DNA of 64,000 nt, taken from assembly GCF_020404845.1 (NCBI RefSeq), contig NZ_JAIOJZ010000009.1, positions 1 through 64,000 on the forward strand, in the 5' to 3' direction. Positions 25,009 through 35,405 of the stretch are shown here, in pieces. The translations under genes were made by a program, and so were the position numbers. Under the pieces are notes generated by a model. That model was not told where the DNA came from. It searched no databases and was given only the letters and a program-made list of their open reading frames with translations. Source of the DNA: Streptomyces hyderabadensis. Its GTDB lineage: Bacteria; Actinomycetota; Actinomycetes; Streptomycetales; Streptomycetaceae. Numbering within the stretch: the stretch's first letter is position 1; each line of letters opens with the position of its first letter.

Positions 25009-26043
25009 TCACTTCAGTACGCGGGAGGCGCCGACCGGCAGGTCCCACAGGCGTTCGCGGGGCAGGCCCGCCCGCTGCCAGGCGGCACGCACGCGGGTGA
25101 GGGGTTCCAGTACCGGTTCCGCGGACAGGACGAACGTCCCCCAGTGCATCGGCGCCATGTGGCGCGCGCCGACGTCCTGGGCCGCCTGCACCGCCTCCTC
25201 CGGGTCGCAGTGCACGTCGCTGAGCCACCAGCGGGGGTCGTAGGCGCCGATGGGGAGCAGGGCGAGGTCGATGCCGGGGTAGCGGCGGCCGATCCGGGCG
25301 AACCAGTGGCCGTACCCCGTGTCGCCGGCGAAGTAGACGCGCCGGCCGTCGGGGTCGGTGAGGACCCAGCCGCCCCACAGGGTGCGGCAGGTGTCGGTCA
25401 GCGTGCGCTTGGACCAGTGGTGGGCCGGGACGAAGTCGAAGCGGACCCCGCCCACCTCGGTCGCCTCCCACCAGTCCAGTTCGGTGACCCGGGTGAAGCG
25501 GCGGCGGTGGAACCAGCGGCCGAGCCCGGCGGGCACCAGGACGGGGGTGTCGCGCGGGAGCCTGCGCAGCGTGGGCGCGTCCAGGTGGTCGTAGTGGTTG
25601 TGGCTGATGACGACGGCGTCGACGCGGGGCAGGGCGCTCCAGGCGACTCCGACGGGGGTGATCCGGGGCGGGGTGCCGAGGATCCGGCGGGACCAGACCG
25701 GGTCGGTGAGCACGGTGAGGCCGCCGATCCGCACCACCCAGCTGGCGTGTCCGGCCCAGGTGACGGCGACGGTGCGCGCGTCCACGCGGGGCAGCGGGCC
25801 GGGCGCGTAGGGCAGCCGGGGGATGTCGGCGAGTCCGGCGGGGCCGGGTCTGACCGCCCCTTCGCGGGCGAATCTGGCGAGGGCCTTGAGACCGGGCAGC
25901 GGCGCGGTCAGCCGGTCGTGGAAGGTCCGCGGCCACACCCGGTGCTCGGCCGGTGGCCGGGGCCCGGCGAGCGGCGGGTGGGCCGCGGCGGTGTCCTTGG
26001 CGGAGGCGGCGGTGCTCGTGGTCGACCGGGGCTGCTGCGTCAT
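25009..26043 (-). CDS. Metallo-beta-lactamase-fold hydrolase, NAPE-PLD-like
   Basis: A 344-residue hydrolase of the MBL fold. Motifs in order: VTWAGHASWVVRIGGLTVLTDPVWS, ISHNHYDHLDAPTL (HxHxDH), VPAHHWSKRT, YFAGDTGYGHWF and MAPMHWGTFVLSAEP. The FxPAHHWS and GDTGYG patterns place it with NAPE-PLD/RomA-like enzymes, which cleave N-acyl phosphatidylethanolamines in other organisms. A Pro/Arg-rich segment of about 60 residues precedes the domain; there is no signal peptide. The ATG at 26043 has GGGAG eight bases upstream. Its start overlaps the stop of the aminotransferase-like gene (ATGA), so the two form an operon. Confidence 0.88.
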   Translation of the reverse strand: MTQQPRSTTSTAASAKDTAAAHPPLAGPRPPAEHRVWPRTFHDRLTAPLPGLKALARFAREGAVRPGPAGLADIPRLPYAPGPLPRVDARTVAVTWAGHASWVVRIGGLTVLTDPVWSRRILGTPPRITPVGVAWSALPRVDAVVISHNHYDHLDAPTLRRLPRDTPVLVPAGLGRWFHRRRFTRVTELDWWEATEVGGVRFDFVPAHHWSKRTLTDTCRTLWGGWVLTDPDGRRVYFAGDTGYGHWFARIGRRYPGIDLALLPIGAYDPRWWLSDVHCDPEEAVQAAQDVGARHMAPMHWGTFVLSAEPVLEPLTRVRAAWQRAGLPRERLWDLPVGASRVLK

Positions 26044-27353
26044 CGAGGGGGCTCCCATCGCTGAGCGTCGCGGAGACCGTCGAAGACCGACTTCAGACCG
26101 GTCAACGCGCGTTGCACGTGTGCCAGTTCCAACGGGTCCGGTGAGGTGAGGCATTCCGCCCGCCGCTCGTCGGTGCCCGCGTCGAGCAGGGGGCCGGTGG
26201 CGAGCCGCACGCGCAGGGCGGACAGCTCGTCGCCGAAGCGGTGCCCGCCGGGAGCGGGCATGCCGAGCCGGGCGGTGAGGAAGTCCTCCAGCTCCTGGGC
26301 GTCGCCGAAGCCCTCGGCGCCGAGCGCGTCGCGCAGTGGGCCGAGGTCGGCGTACAGGTGGCGGCCGGCCTGCGGGGGCCGGGCGGTGGCGCCCGCGGCG
26401 ACGACGGCCGCGTGCGCGGCGGCGGCCACGCGCGCGTGCAGGCGTACGGCCGCCTCCCGGCGGGCGGTGACCGGCTCGGGTTCGTCCAGCGCGTACCCGG
26501 CCGCGGCGGCCACCGGGGCCGCGACGCGGGCGCCCAGCGCGGTGAGCACGTCGAGCACGCGCGCGTGCAGGCCGTTCCCGGCGGCGGAGGCGGGGAAGCG
26601 GGCGACGGCGGCCGGCCAGGCCGGCGGCAGCAGCGCGCCCGCCAGGTCGGTGACGACGGTGACCCGCTCGGGCAGCATCTCGGCGGGGCTGAGGAGCACG
26701 GTCGCGTGCGGGTCGTGCAGGGTGTCGCGCCAGGTCTCGTCGCTGACCAGGTGCAGCCCCTCGCCCGCGGCCGCCTCGACGGTCTCGTGCAGCAGCTCGG
26801 GCGGCGCGACGGTGCCGGTCGGGTCGTCGGCGACCGACAGGACGAGCAGGCGGGGATCGCCGCCCTCGGCGCGGACCCGGCGAACGGTCTCCAGCAGGGC
26901 GTACGGGTCGGGCACGCCGCCGGACTCGGCCGGCGTCGGGACGTGGAAGACGGGGCGGCCCAGCAGCCGGGCGTACGGTGCCCACCAGGCGGCGCAGGGC
27001 CGGGGCACCAGCACGTCGCCGTCGAGCGCGGCGGTCAGCGCGAGCAGGAGGGCACCCGCGCCCGGGGCCGCGGCCAGGTGAGCGGGCTCGGTGGCCAGGC
27101 CGCGCCGGTCCCAGTACCCGCTCGCGGAGTCCAGGAGGGCGGGGCCGCCACCGGCCGGTTCCCCGCGCGGGCGTCCCGCGGCGGCGGCGAGTACGGCGGA
27201 CAGTTCGGGCAGCACCGGCAGCCCGTCGTCGGGGAAGGGCGGACCGTAACGGACGGGGCCGTGGCCCACGGGGTCGTGACCCGCGCCGGTACGGCCCACA
27301 GCGGCCTGTCCTGCGGGTCCCGTGGCCGGGCCCTCCGGGTCCGTACGCCGCAT
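26040..27353 (-). CDS. Aminotransferase-fold protein lacking the PLP lysine
   Basis: A 437-residue protein of the fold-type I aminotransferase class I/II group. Recognisable positions are LDSASGYWDRRGL near the N-terminus, VADDPTGTVAPPELL (the NPTG motif with Asp for Asn) and LVSDETWRDTL (the conserved Asp that holds the pyridine nitrogen). At the place of the SxSK lysine motif the sequence reads VVTDLAGALLPPAWPAAVARF, with no Lys and no GxRxGY. The only Lys in the body is in GLKSVFDGL near the end. Transaminase activity is therefore unlikely. GGAGG precedes the ATG at 27353. It overlaps the downstream MBL-fold gene. Confidence 0.75.
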   Translation of the reverse strand: MRRTDPEGPATGPAGQAAVGRTGAGHDPVGHGPVRYGPPFPDDGLPVLPELSAVLAAAAGRPRGEPAGGGPALLDSASGYWDRRGLATEPAHLAAAPGAGALLLALTAALDGDVLVPRPCAAWWAPYARLLGRPVFHVPTPAESGGVPDPYALLETVRRVRAEGGDPRLLVLSVADDPTGTVAPPELLHETVEAAAGEGLHLVSDETWRDTLHDPHATVLLSPAEMLPERVTVVTDLAGALLPPAWPAAVARFPASAAGNGLHARVLDVLTALGARVAAPVAAAAGYALDEPEPVTARREAAVRLHARVAAAAHAAVVAAGATARPPQAGRHLYADLGPLRDALGAEGFGDAQELEDFLTARLGMPAPGGHRFGDELSALRVRLATGPLLDAGTDERRAECLTSPDPLELAHVQRALTGLKSVFDGLRDAQRWEPPR

Positions 27354-28249
27354 CCGTACCTCCGCGCGCTCCGTGCCGTTCCCTGTCCGTACCGTTCCGT
27401 GCCTCCGCCGGGCGGGGCCGGCCCTGCCCCCGGCGCCCCGGGCCCCACTCCGTCGGCCCGGGACCCCGCCGGGCCGCGGTCCCGCCGCGCTCCGTCCCGA
27501 AGGGGCTCCGTCCCGAAGGGGCTCCGTCCCGAAGGGGCTCCGGCCCATCGGCGCCCGGTCCCCGTCGGACTACATCCCCGTCGCACCTCGATCCCGTCGC
27601 GCCTCGATCCGTCGCGCCTCCATCTCCATGGGACCTCGGCCCCACCGGGGCTCCGTCCGCAGGAATCGGCCCCGGCAGAAACCTGGCCCCGTCTCGCCCT
27701 GGCCCCGTGAGGGCCCCGACCCGCAGACCCTCGGTCCCACCGGACCTCGGTCCCACCGGACCACGGCCCAGCCGGGCCCTCCGTCCCGCCGCACCTCCGT
27801 CCCGCCAGGCCCCGGTCCCACCGGCCTCCGTCCGTAGGACCCGGTCCCGGCGGAGCCTGGCCCTCTCTCGCCTTCGCCCGTGAGGGCGCCGATCCGCAGC
27901 CCCTCGGTCCCACCGGCCACGGTCCCGTCGCACCTCCGTCCCGCCCCGGCCTCGGTCCCGCCGGGGTCCCGCCAGTGGGGCCCGGTCCCGGCGGGGTCTG
28001 GGCCCCTCTCGTGTTCGTCCCGTGAGGGGACCGGTCCGCCGACCCGGTCCGTCGGGCCTCGGCGCGTCGGGCCTGAGCCGGGTGTGCTTCGTTCGTGGGC
28101 CCGGGCCGTCGGGGGCCCGGTTTCTCGTCCTCCGGTTCGTCCCTGCCGTGTTCGCTCGCCGTTCGTTGATCCCAGTACCCACCGTGCCGCCCCGTCATGG
28201 CTGTGACTCCGGTTGCGCGTGTCACAGATGGACCTGCGCCCGCGCGCGG
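27354..28249. repeat. Gene-free block of nested GC-rich repeats
   Basis: About 900 bases with no recognisable gene. Near 27490-27545 the 17-base word CGTCCCGAAGGGGCTC(C) is repeated three times. From 27650 a longer unit occurs three times with decay (about 27650-27825, 27826-27965 and 27966-28080). Each opens with a CGGCCCCGGC/CGGTCCCGGC stretch, then GCCTGGCCC-like and CTCTCG-like words, and a GTGAGGG word followed by GTCCCACCGG or GTCCGTCGGG words. Smaller words such as CTCGGTCCCACCGG recur throughout. All frames are open by chance because TAA, TAG and TGA are rare; matching repeat units fall in different frames, arguing against a protein. Confidence 0.75.
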
Positions 28250-29233
28250 TCAGCGCTCGCCGTCCTCCCCGCGCAGGCGCAACCGCAGCCGGTGCGCCGC
28301 CGCGCCGCACGCGCCCGCGATCAGGACGCCACCGGCGACCAGTGCGGGCACCGAGTCGCCGAAGCTTCCGCCGGCACCGGCCTGGACCCCGTGTTCCGCC
28401 GTGGCACCGGTGCAGGGCGCGGACCGCGTGGCGGCCTCACCGCGCGGGGCGGTGGTCTCGGGGCACGCGGGCTTGGTCGGGGCGCAGGGGGTGCCGTGCG
28501 TCGAGGTCCCCGCGCGCGGTGCGGCGGTTTCCCGGCACGCCGGCTGGGCGGCACCGGCACCAGCACCGGCCCCGCTCTCCTCCGGCACGCTCATGGTCGC
28601 GCTCCAGGGGTCGCCGCCCTCGCCGCCGGAGGCGTCCGGGCAGGCGCCGTCCACGGTCCAGTCCTCCGCCTCCCCGGCGGTGCCCTCCGCCCCCGCCCAG
28701 TCCTCGGTCTCCGCCGAACCCTCGGCCGCCGCGGCGCCCCCGGTGCCCGTCGCGTCCTGCGGACTCTCCGCGCCCGGCTCGGCTGCCAGGTCCCCGGCGG
28801 CGGCTATGCGCGCGGTGCCCCGGTAGGCCGGTCCGGTGGCCGTCCCGCCGTCGTCCGCCACCTTGCGCAGCTCGACGGTGCCCTCCTCGAAGGCCGCGGA
28901 GGTGGCGTCGAGGCTCGGGGGCGCGGCGGCCCCGCCGGTCGGGCCGCACGAGACCGAGACGGTGACCGTGTCCCCGGGGGCGGCCTCCGCCGGGCTGACC
29001 TGGGCGGCGACCCGCCCGGCGGGCGGCGGGACGGCCTCCCCCGCGGACTCCCCCGCGGAAGGCGGAGGCACCGGCACCGCTGCCGGGTCGTCGCCGGGCG
29101 GCGGGACGACGGGCTCCCCCACGTCGGTGGCGGGCGGCGGGACACCCGGGTCGGCCGCGCCGGCGGCCGCGGGGAGGCCGAGGGCGGCACTGGCCAGCAC
29201 GGCGACGGACAGGGCGCGGGCGGTGCGGCGCAT
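28250..29233 (-). CDS. Secreted, C-terminally membrane-anchored Pro/Ala-rich protein
   Basis: A 327-residue exported protein. A signal peptide (RRTARALSVAVLASAALGLPAAAGA) is followed by a Pro-rich spacer with VPPP repeats. An immunoglobulin-like segment with VSPAEAAPGDTVTVSVSCGP comes next, then a Gly/Ala/Glu-rich low-complexity middle, a Cys-containing Thr/Pro-rich stretch, and one transmembrane helix (VPALVAGGVLIAGACGAAAH) with an Arg-rich tail. There is no LPXTG motif. The ATG at 29233 has AAGGAG upstream. It lies 140 bases downstream of the SigB/F-type sigma gene on the same strand. Function unknown; it is likely a cell-envelope protein. Confidence 0.75.
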   Translation of the reverse strand: MRRTARALSVAVLASAALGLPAAAGAADPGVPPPATDVGEPVVPPPGDDPAAVPVPPPSAGESAGEAVPPPAGRVAAQVSPAEAAPGDTVTVSVSCGPTGGAAAPPSLDATSAAFEEGTVELRKVADDGGTATGPAYRGTARIAAAGDLAAEPGAESPQDATGTGGAAAAEGSAETEDWAGAEGTAGEAEDWTVDGACPDASGGEGGDPWSATMSVPEESGAGAGAGAAQPACRETAAPRAGTSTHGTPCAPTKPACPETTAPRGEAATRSAPCTGATAEHGVQAGAGGSFGDSVPALVAGGVLIAGACGAAAHRLRLRLRGEDGER

Positions 29234-29330
29234 GGGGCGGGCTCCTTCGAGCGACGGCTTGCGGGGGCACTGCACTCGCGCCCCTCGGCCATCACAGCCC
29301 GCCCACCGGGGGGACGCCCGTCACCGTGCT

Positions 29331-29346
29331 CCGTTCGCGCGAACGG
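29331..29346. promoter_or_regulatory. 16-base perfect palindrome after the sigma-factor gene
   Basis: CCGTTCGCGCGAACGG is a perfect palindrome between the sigma-factor stop (29374) and the secreted-protein start (29233). It could end the sigma transcript or be an operator for the downstream gene. Confidence 0.4.
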
Positions 29347-29373
29347 GGCGTCCGGCCGGGTGAGCCCGGGGTT

Positions 29374-30174
29374 TCACGCTCCGGGCCCCGGATCCCGCAG
29401 CACCTGCTCCCGCACCCGGTCGCAGCAGCGGGTGATGAGCCGGGAGACGTGCATCTGGGAGATGCCGAGCTGTTCGGCGATGCGGCTCTGCGTCATGTCG
29501 TCGAAGAAGCGCATGTAGAGGATGGCGCGTTCGCGCGGCGGCAGGGCGGCCAGCCGGTCCTTGACCGCCTCGCGGTCGACGACCGTGTCGAGCGCCGGGT
29601 CGGGGGCGCCGAGCGCGTCGCCCAGCGAGTAGCCGTCCTCGCTGCCGGGGAGTTCGGCGTCCAGGGACAGGGCCGTGAAGCTCTCCAGGGCCTCGAGGCC
29701 CACCCGGACGTCCTCCTCGCTCAGGTCGGCGCGCTCGGCGATCTCGGCGACGGTGGGCCTGCGGCCGGGGATGGTCTGGGACAGGTCCTGGCCGGCGAAG
29801 CGCACGCGGTTGCGCAGTTCCTGGACCCGGCGCGGCACGTGCAGGGTCCACATGTGGTCGCGGAAGTGGCGCTTGATCTCGCCGGTGATGGTCGGCACGG
29901 CGTAGCTCTCGAAGGCGTTGCCGCGCTCGGGGTCGTAGCGGTCGACGGCCTTGACCAGGCCGAGGGCGGCGACCTGGCGCAGGTCCTCGAAGCTCTCGCC
30001 GCGGCTGCGGAAGCGTCCCGCCAGCCGTTCGGCCATGGGCAGCCATGCCTCGACGATGCGGTCGCGGAGCGCGTCGCGCTCGGGACCGTCGGGAAGGGTG
30101 ACGAGTCGGCGGAAGGCGTCGGCGGTGTCGGGGGCGTCGTCGTGCGGGTGCTTCACACTGGCGTGGATCGGCAT
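29374..30174 (-). CDS. SigB/SigF-family RNA polymerase sigma factor
   Basis: A 266-residue sigma factor of the stress/sporulation group (SigB, SigF, SigG type). Region 2 is GESFEDLRQVAALGLVKAVDRYDPERGNAFESYAVPTI (seen as DLRQVAALGLVKAVDRYDP). Region 3 is RPTVAEIAERADLSEEDV, and region 4 is LPPRERAILYMRFFDDMTQSRIAEQLGISQMHVSRLI. The ATG at 30172-30174 matches the family's normal length, although GGAGGGAG lies rather far (about 13 bases) upstream. No anti-sigma RsbW-type gene is adjacent. Factors of this group read GNNT-N14-16-GGGTAY promoters, several of which occur a few kilobases away, but which sigma uses them cannot be told. Confidence 0.92.
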   Translation of the reverse strand: MPIHASVKHPHDDAPDTADAFRRLVTLPDGPERDALRDRIVEAWLPMAERLAGRFRSRGESFEDLRQVAALGLVKAVDRYDPERGNAFESYAVPTITGEIKRHFRDHMWTLHVPRRVQELRNRVRFAGQDLSQTIPGRRPTVAEIAERADLSEEDVRVGLEALESFTALSLDAELPGSEDGYSLGDALGAPDPALDTVVDREAVKDRLAALPPRERAILYMRFFDDMTQSRIAEQLGISQMHVSRLITRCCDRVREQVLRDPGPGA

Positions 30175-30463
30175 GGTGCGTCGCAACTCCCTCGGAGCGC
30201 GGGGTCCCGTCGTCGCGCCGGACGGCAGTCCGGTCGGCGCGGCCCGCCGGGCGCGGCCGGGGTTGGGGCAACCTCCGGCCGACGGGGGCGGACGCAGCCG
30301 GTGCGACGACACGGCCCTTGGGTCGGGCGGTCACCGTGGGAGGACGTCCGGGCCCCGTACGGACGCGTCCGTCGCGGCCTGGCGCCGCTCCCACGGACGT
30401 GCCTCCTGTCCGAAGCACTGACCTTGCGCCTGCCCCCTGTCCCCCGTGGCAAACACCCGGAAC

Positions 30464-30880
30464 TCAGCCCTTGCGCGGCTGCTTGAAACGCACCATGTTG
30501 CCGGCCGGGTCGCGGAAGGCGCAGTCGCGGACGCCGTAGGGCTGGTCGACCGGTTCCTGGAGGACCTCGGCGCCGGCGGCGCGGAGGCGCTCGAAGACGG
30601 TGTCGACGTCGTCGGTGGCGAGGATGACGCCGCGCAGGTGCCCCTTGGCCAGCAGGTCGGCCATCGCCTGCCGGTCGGCGGCCGGGGCGTTGGGGTCCGC
30701 GAGCGGGGGTTCGAGGACGATGTCCACGTCGGGCTGGGCCGGAGAGCCGACGGTCACCCAGCGCATGTCCGCGTACCCGACGTCGCCGCGGACCTCCATG
30801 CCGAGCAGGTCCCGGTAGAAGGCGAGTGCCCGGTCGTGGTCGTCGACGGCGATGAAGCACTGCGAGAGGTTGATGTCCAT
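30464..30880 (-). CDS. Glyoxalase/VOC-family protein
   Basis: A 138-residue vicinal-oxygen-chelate protein. The sequence QCFIAVDDHDRALAFYRDLLGMEVR opens the first beta-alpha-beta-beta-beta module, and VDTVFERLRAAGAEVLQEP followed by RDCAFRDPAGNMVRF closes the second. The C-terminal RDPAGN..RF is typical. The substrate is unknown; related proteins detoxify or bind small organics. The ATG at 30880 has no ribosome-binding site, but TAGCGT stands seven bases upstream, so it may be leaderless in addition to read-through from the AraC gene that ends five bases before. Confidence 0.88.
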   Translation of the reverse strand: MDINLSQCFIAVDDHDRALAFYRDLLGMEVRGDVGYADMRWVTVGSPAQPDVDIVLEPPLADPNAPAADRQAMADLLAKGHLRGVILATDDVDTVFERLRAAGAEVLQEPVDQPYGVRDCAFRDPAGNMVRFKQPRKG

Positions 30881-30885
30881 GCGCG

Positions 30886-31368
30886 TCACGCTACGGGCGG
30901 CGGCGCGGGCGTCGCTTCTCCGTTCCTGACCGGCTCGCCGCGCCCGACCGCTTCGGCGCTCCTCGGCTGCTCGCCGTTCCTGACCGGCCGGGTGTAGACC
31001 TTGGCGACGCAGGCCGGGAGGGCGGCGCCGTCGGTGTGGTCGCGCTCGCGGTAGGCGCTCGGGCTCTCGCCGACCAGTTCGGTGAACCGCGAGCTGAAGG
31101 ACCCCAGCGAGGTACAGCCGACGGCGAAGCAGACCTCGGTGACGCTCAGGTCGCCGCGCCGCAGCAGCGCCATGGCACGCTCGATGCGGCGGGTCATCAG
31201 GTAGCTGTAGGGCGTCTCCCCGTAGGCGGCGCGGAAGCTGCGGGAGAAGTGGCCCGCCGACATCAGGGCGACGCGGGCCAGTGCCGGCACGTCGAGCGGC
31301 TCGGCGTACTCGCGGTCCATCAGGTCGCGGGCCCGGCGCAGCCGGGCCAGGTCCTCCAGCGTCGTCAC
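30886..31368 (-). CDS. AraC-family transcription regulator
   Basis: A 160-residue regulator made mostly of the AraC DNA-binding domain. Two helix-turn-helix motifs are seen: LDVPALARVALMSAGHFSRSFRAAYGETPYSYLM and LSVTEVCFAVGCTSLGSFSSRFTELVGESPSAYR (shown in part). No sensor domain precedes them. A C-terminal tail of about 45 residues carries a duplicated PVRNGE word, matched in DNA by CCGTTCCTGACCGG at 30920-30933 and 30974-30987. GTG start. It is immediately upstream of the VOC gene, a common pair in which the regulator controls its partner. Confidence 0.88.
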   Translation of the reverse strand: MTTLEDLARLRRARDLMDREYAEPLDVPALARVALMSAGHFSRSFRAAYGETPYSYLMTRRIERAMALLRRGDLSVTEVCFAVGCTSLGSFSSRFTELVGESPSAYRERDHTDGAALPACVAKVYTRPVRNGEQPRSAEAVGRGEPVRNGEATPAPPPVA

Positions 31369-31379
31369 CTGACCACGAT

Positions 31380-31423
31380 CCCACAGCGCCGGACCCCGCC
31401 GGTAGCGGTTCCGGCGCCGTGGG
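31380..31423. terminator. Hairpin after the UvrA-like gene
   Basis: CCCACAGCGCCGG (31380-31392) pairs with CCGGCGCCGTGGG (31411-31423) with a single mismatch. It lies between the UvrA-like stop and the AraC start on the minus strand. Confidence 0.6.
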
Positions 31424-31435
31424 CCGCCGCCACCG

Positions 31436-33826
<2,391 letters not shown>

Positions 33827-33976
33827 CGTGTCTCCATCTGTCGGGGGCTCGGTGAAGGTGACGCCCTCAGTGCCTCGGTGGTCACACGCTAGAGCGGGCA
33901 CCGCCGCCCGCGCTTCTCGATTACTGATCCCTCTCCCGGGCCGCGGAAATCGGAGCGGACCCGTCCGGTCGAATCC

Positions 33977-34001
33977 GTGTCGGCCCGCGGTGTCCGGGTA
34001 C
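33977..34001 (+). promoter_or_regulatory. SigB-type promoter of the DUF2795 gene
   Basis: GTGT (33977-33980), 15 bases, then GGGTAC (33996-34001) fits the Streptomyces general-stress consensus GNNT-N14-16-GGGTAC/T. The gene's ATG follows 36 bases later, after GGAGGGAG. Confidence 0.6.
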
Positions 34002-34036
34002 GCGGTCGGCACCCCCTTAAGGATCTGGAGGGAGAC

Positions 34037-34435
34037 ATGCAGCGAGGCAGCGACCGGATGAGCGTCCACCGCGACGACGAGATGAAGCACGAACTGCAGG
34101 GCCTGCTCAGGTCCGGGCACCCCACCCGCAGTGAGGAGTGGAACGACCCGGAACCGGCCGCCGAGGACGATCCGGACGTCGCCTACGGACCCGTGACACC
34201 GGGCCGCGGACCGACGTACCTGGAGGCCCTGCGGCTCGAACTGGCCCGGAACCTGACCCGGGGCAGCTTCCCCGCGGGGCCGCGGGAACTGACCCGGGCA
34301 CTGCGCCGCGGCAACGCGCCGGACGCCCTCGTCGAGGGCCTGGACCGGCTGCCGCACAAGGCGCGCTACGACAACGTCCAGGAACTGGCGGTGGCCCTCA
34401 CCGAGAGTGGCCGGTCCGGACCGCAGGGCGCGTAG
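34037..34435 (+). CDS. DUF2795 domain protein
   Basis: A 132-residue soluble acidic protein. The C-terminal 70 residues match DUF2795: ELARNLTRGSFPAGPRELTRALRRG, then PDALVEGLDRLPHKARYDNVQELAVAL. This helical module is widespread in actinomycetes and has no proven role. The ATG at 34037 has GGAGGGAG directly before it and a SigB-type promoter upstream. The next gene, a DJ-1/PfpI protein, starts 25 bases after the stop and is probably in the same stress-induced transcript. Confidence 0.85.
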   Translation: MQRGSDRMSVHRDDEMKHELQGLLRSGHPTRSEEWNDPEPAAEDDPDVAYGPVTPGRGPTYLEALRLELARNLTRGSFPAGPRELTRALRRGNAPDALVEGLDRLPHKARYDNVQELAVALTESGRSGPQGA

Positions 34436-34460
34436 GCGCCCGGAAGGGATCCAAGACTCC

Positions 34461-35003
34461 ATGCGCATCGCATTTCTGACCGCGCCCGAGGGCGTGGAGC
34501 AGGTGGAACTGACCGAGCCGTGGCAGGCGGCGAAGGACGCGGGACACGAGCCGGTGCTCGTCTCCACGCAGTCCGGCGAGATCCAGGGCTTCAACCACCT
34601 CGACAAGGCGGACACGTTCCCGGTCGACGAGGTGGTGGGCGACACCTCCGCCGACGCGTTCGGCGGTCTCGTGCTGCCGGGCGGGGTGGCCAACCCGGAC
34701 TTCCTGCGGACCGACGAGAAGGCCGTGGCTTTCGTCCGGGACTTCTTCGAGCAGGGCCGGCCGGTGGCCGCCATCTGCCACGCGCCGTGGACGCTCGTCG
34801 AGGCGGACGTCGTGCGCGGCCGCACCATGACCTCGTGGCCCAGTCTGCGGACGGACCTGCGCAACGCGGGTGCCACCTGGGTGGACGAACAGGTCAAGGT
34901 CTGCGAGGGCGGCGACAACGTCCTGATCACCAGCCGCAAGCCGGACGACCTCAAGGCATTCTGCGAGACCTACCTCGCGGAGTTCGCCAAGGCGGGCGGC
35001 TAG
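34461..35003 (+). CDS. PfpI/DJ-1-family glutamine amidotransferase-like protein
   Basis: A 180-residue DJ-1/PfpI/YhbO-type protein. The nucleophile elbow AAICHAPWTLVEA (Cys at about residue 106) is intact, with the acidic partner in the N-terminal region and the downstream GRTMTSWPSLRTDLRNAGATWVDEQV typical of the YhbO subgroup. Such proteins have been linked to glyoxal or protein deglycation and general stress resistance; the exact activity is debated. It lies downstream of DUF2795 under the SigB-type promoter, which agrees with a stress role. Confidence 0.9.
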   Translation: MRIAFLTAPEGVEQVELTEPWQAAKDAGHEPVLVSTQSGEIQGFNHLDKADTFPVDEVVGDTSADAFGGLVLPGGVANPDFLRTDEKAVAFVRDFFEQGRPVAAICHAPWTLVEADVVRGRTMTSWPSLRTDLRNAGATWVDEQVKVCEGGDNVLITSRKPDDLKAFCETYLAEFAKAGG

Positions 35004-35047
35004 GCACAGTGGGCGGCTAGGCCCACGCGAGGCCGGGCACACGCGAG

Positions 35048-35081
35048 ACGGGCCACCGGTGGCGGATCACCGGTGGCCCGT
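35048..35081. terminator. Hairpin between convergent PfpI-like and DUF6158 genes
   Basis: ACGGGCCACCGGT (35048-35060) and ACCGGTGGCCCGT (35069-35081) form a perfect 13-base stem with an 8-base loop. Confidence 0.75.
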
Positions 35082-35126
35082 CGTCACGCTCGGCCACCGC
35101 CGGTGCCCGGCCACCGCCGTCACCGG

Positions 35127-35405
35127 TCAGCCACCGGGGGCGGCGGCCTGGCCGCAGCCGCGTTCCCGGGCGCCCTCGCGGGTGCGGCCCGCGGCCACCG
35201 GGCGCCGGGGGTTGCGGCGCAGCCACTCGCCCTCCAGCCGCGCCATGCGGTCGTTGTGGGCCCGCAGCGCGTCGTTCGACCCGTACAGCAGGGTGTCGTG
35301 GCGCGTGCGGTGGATGGTCTCCAGTTCTTTCATCAGCTGCTGGTCGTCCAGACGGCCCGGGTCCACTCCGGTCATGGTGCCGTCCCGCGTGTCGTGTTCG
35401 TTCAT
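35127..35405 (-). CDS. DUF6158-type small protein
   Basis: A 92-residue soluble protein whose core is DPGRLDDQQLMKELETIHRTRHDTLLYGSNDALRAHNDRM, a helical motif of uncharacterised actinobacterial proteins. It ends in EGEWLRRNPRR and a Gly/Arg-rich tail. I start it at the ATG at 35403-35405 because GGGTAC lies exactly nine bases upstream on the same strand, which suggests a leaderless stress transcript; there is no ribosome-binding site. A shorter start (MTGVDPG) is also possible. It is divergent from the Rv2629-like gene and may share its control. Confidence 0.7.
   Translation of the reverse strand: MNEHDTRDGTMTGVDPGRLDDQQLMKELETIHRTRHDTLLYGSNDALRAHNDRMARLEGEWLRRNPRRPVAAGRTREGARERGCGQAAAPGG

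Noticed and set aside
27035..28310. Several long frames through the 27.4-28.2 kb block
   Set aside because: All are Arg/Gly/Pro/Thr-rich, repeat units fall in different frames, and no ribosome-binding site or domain is present.
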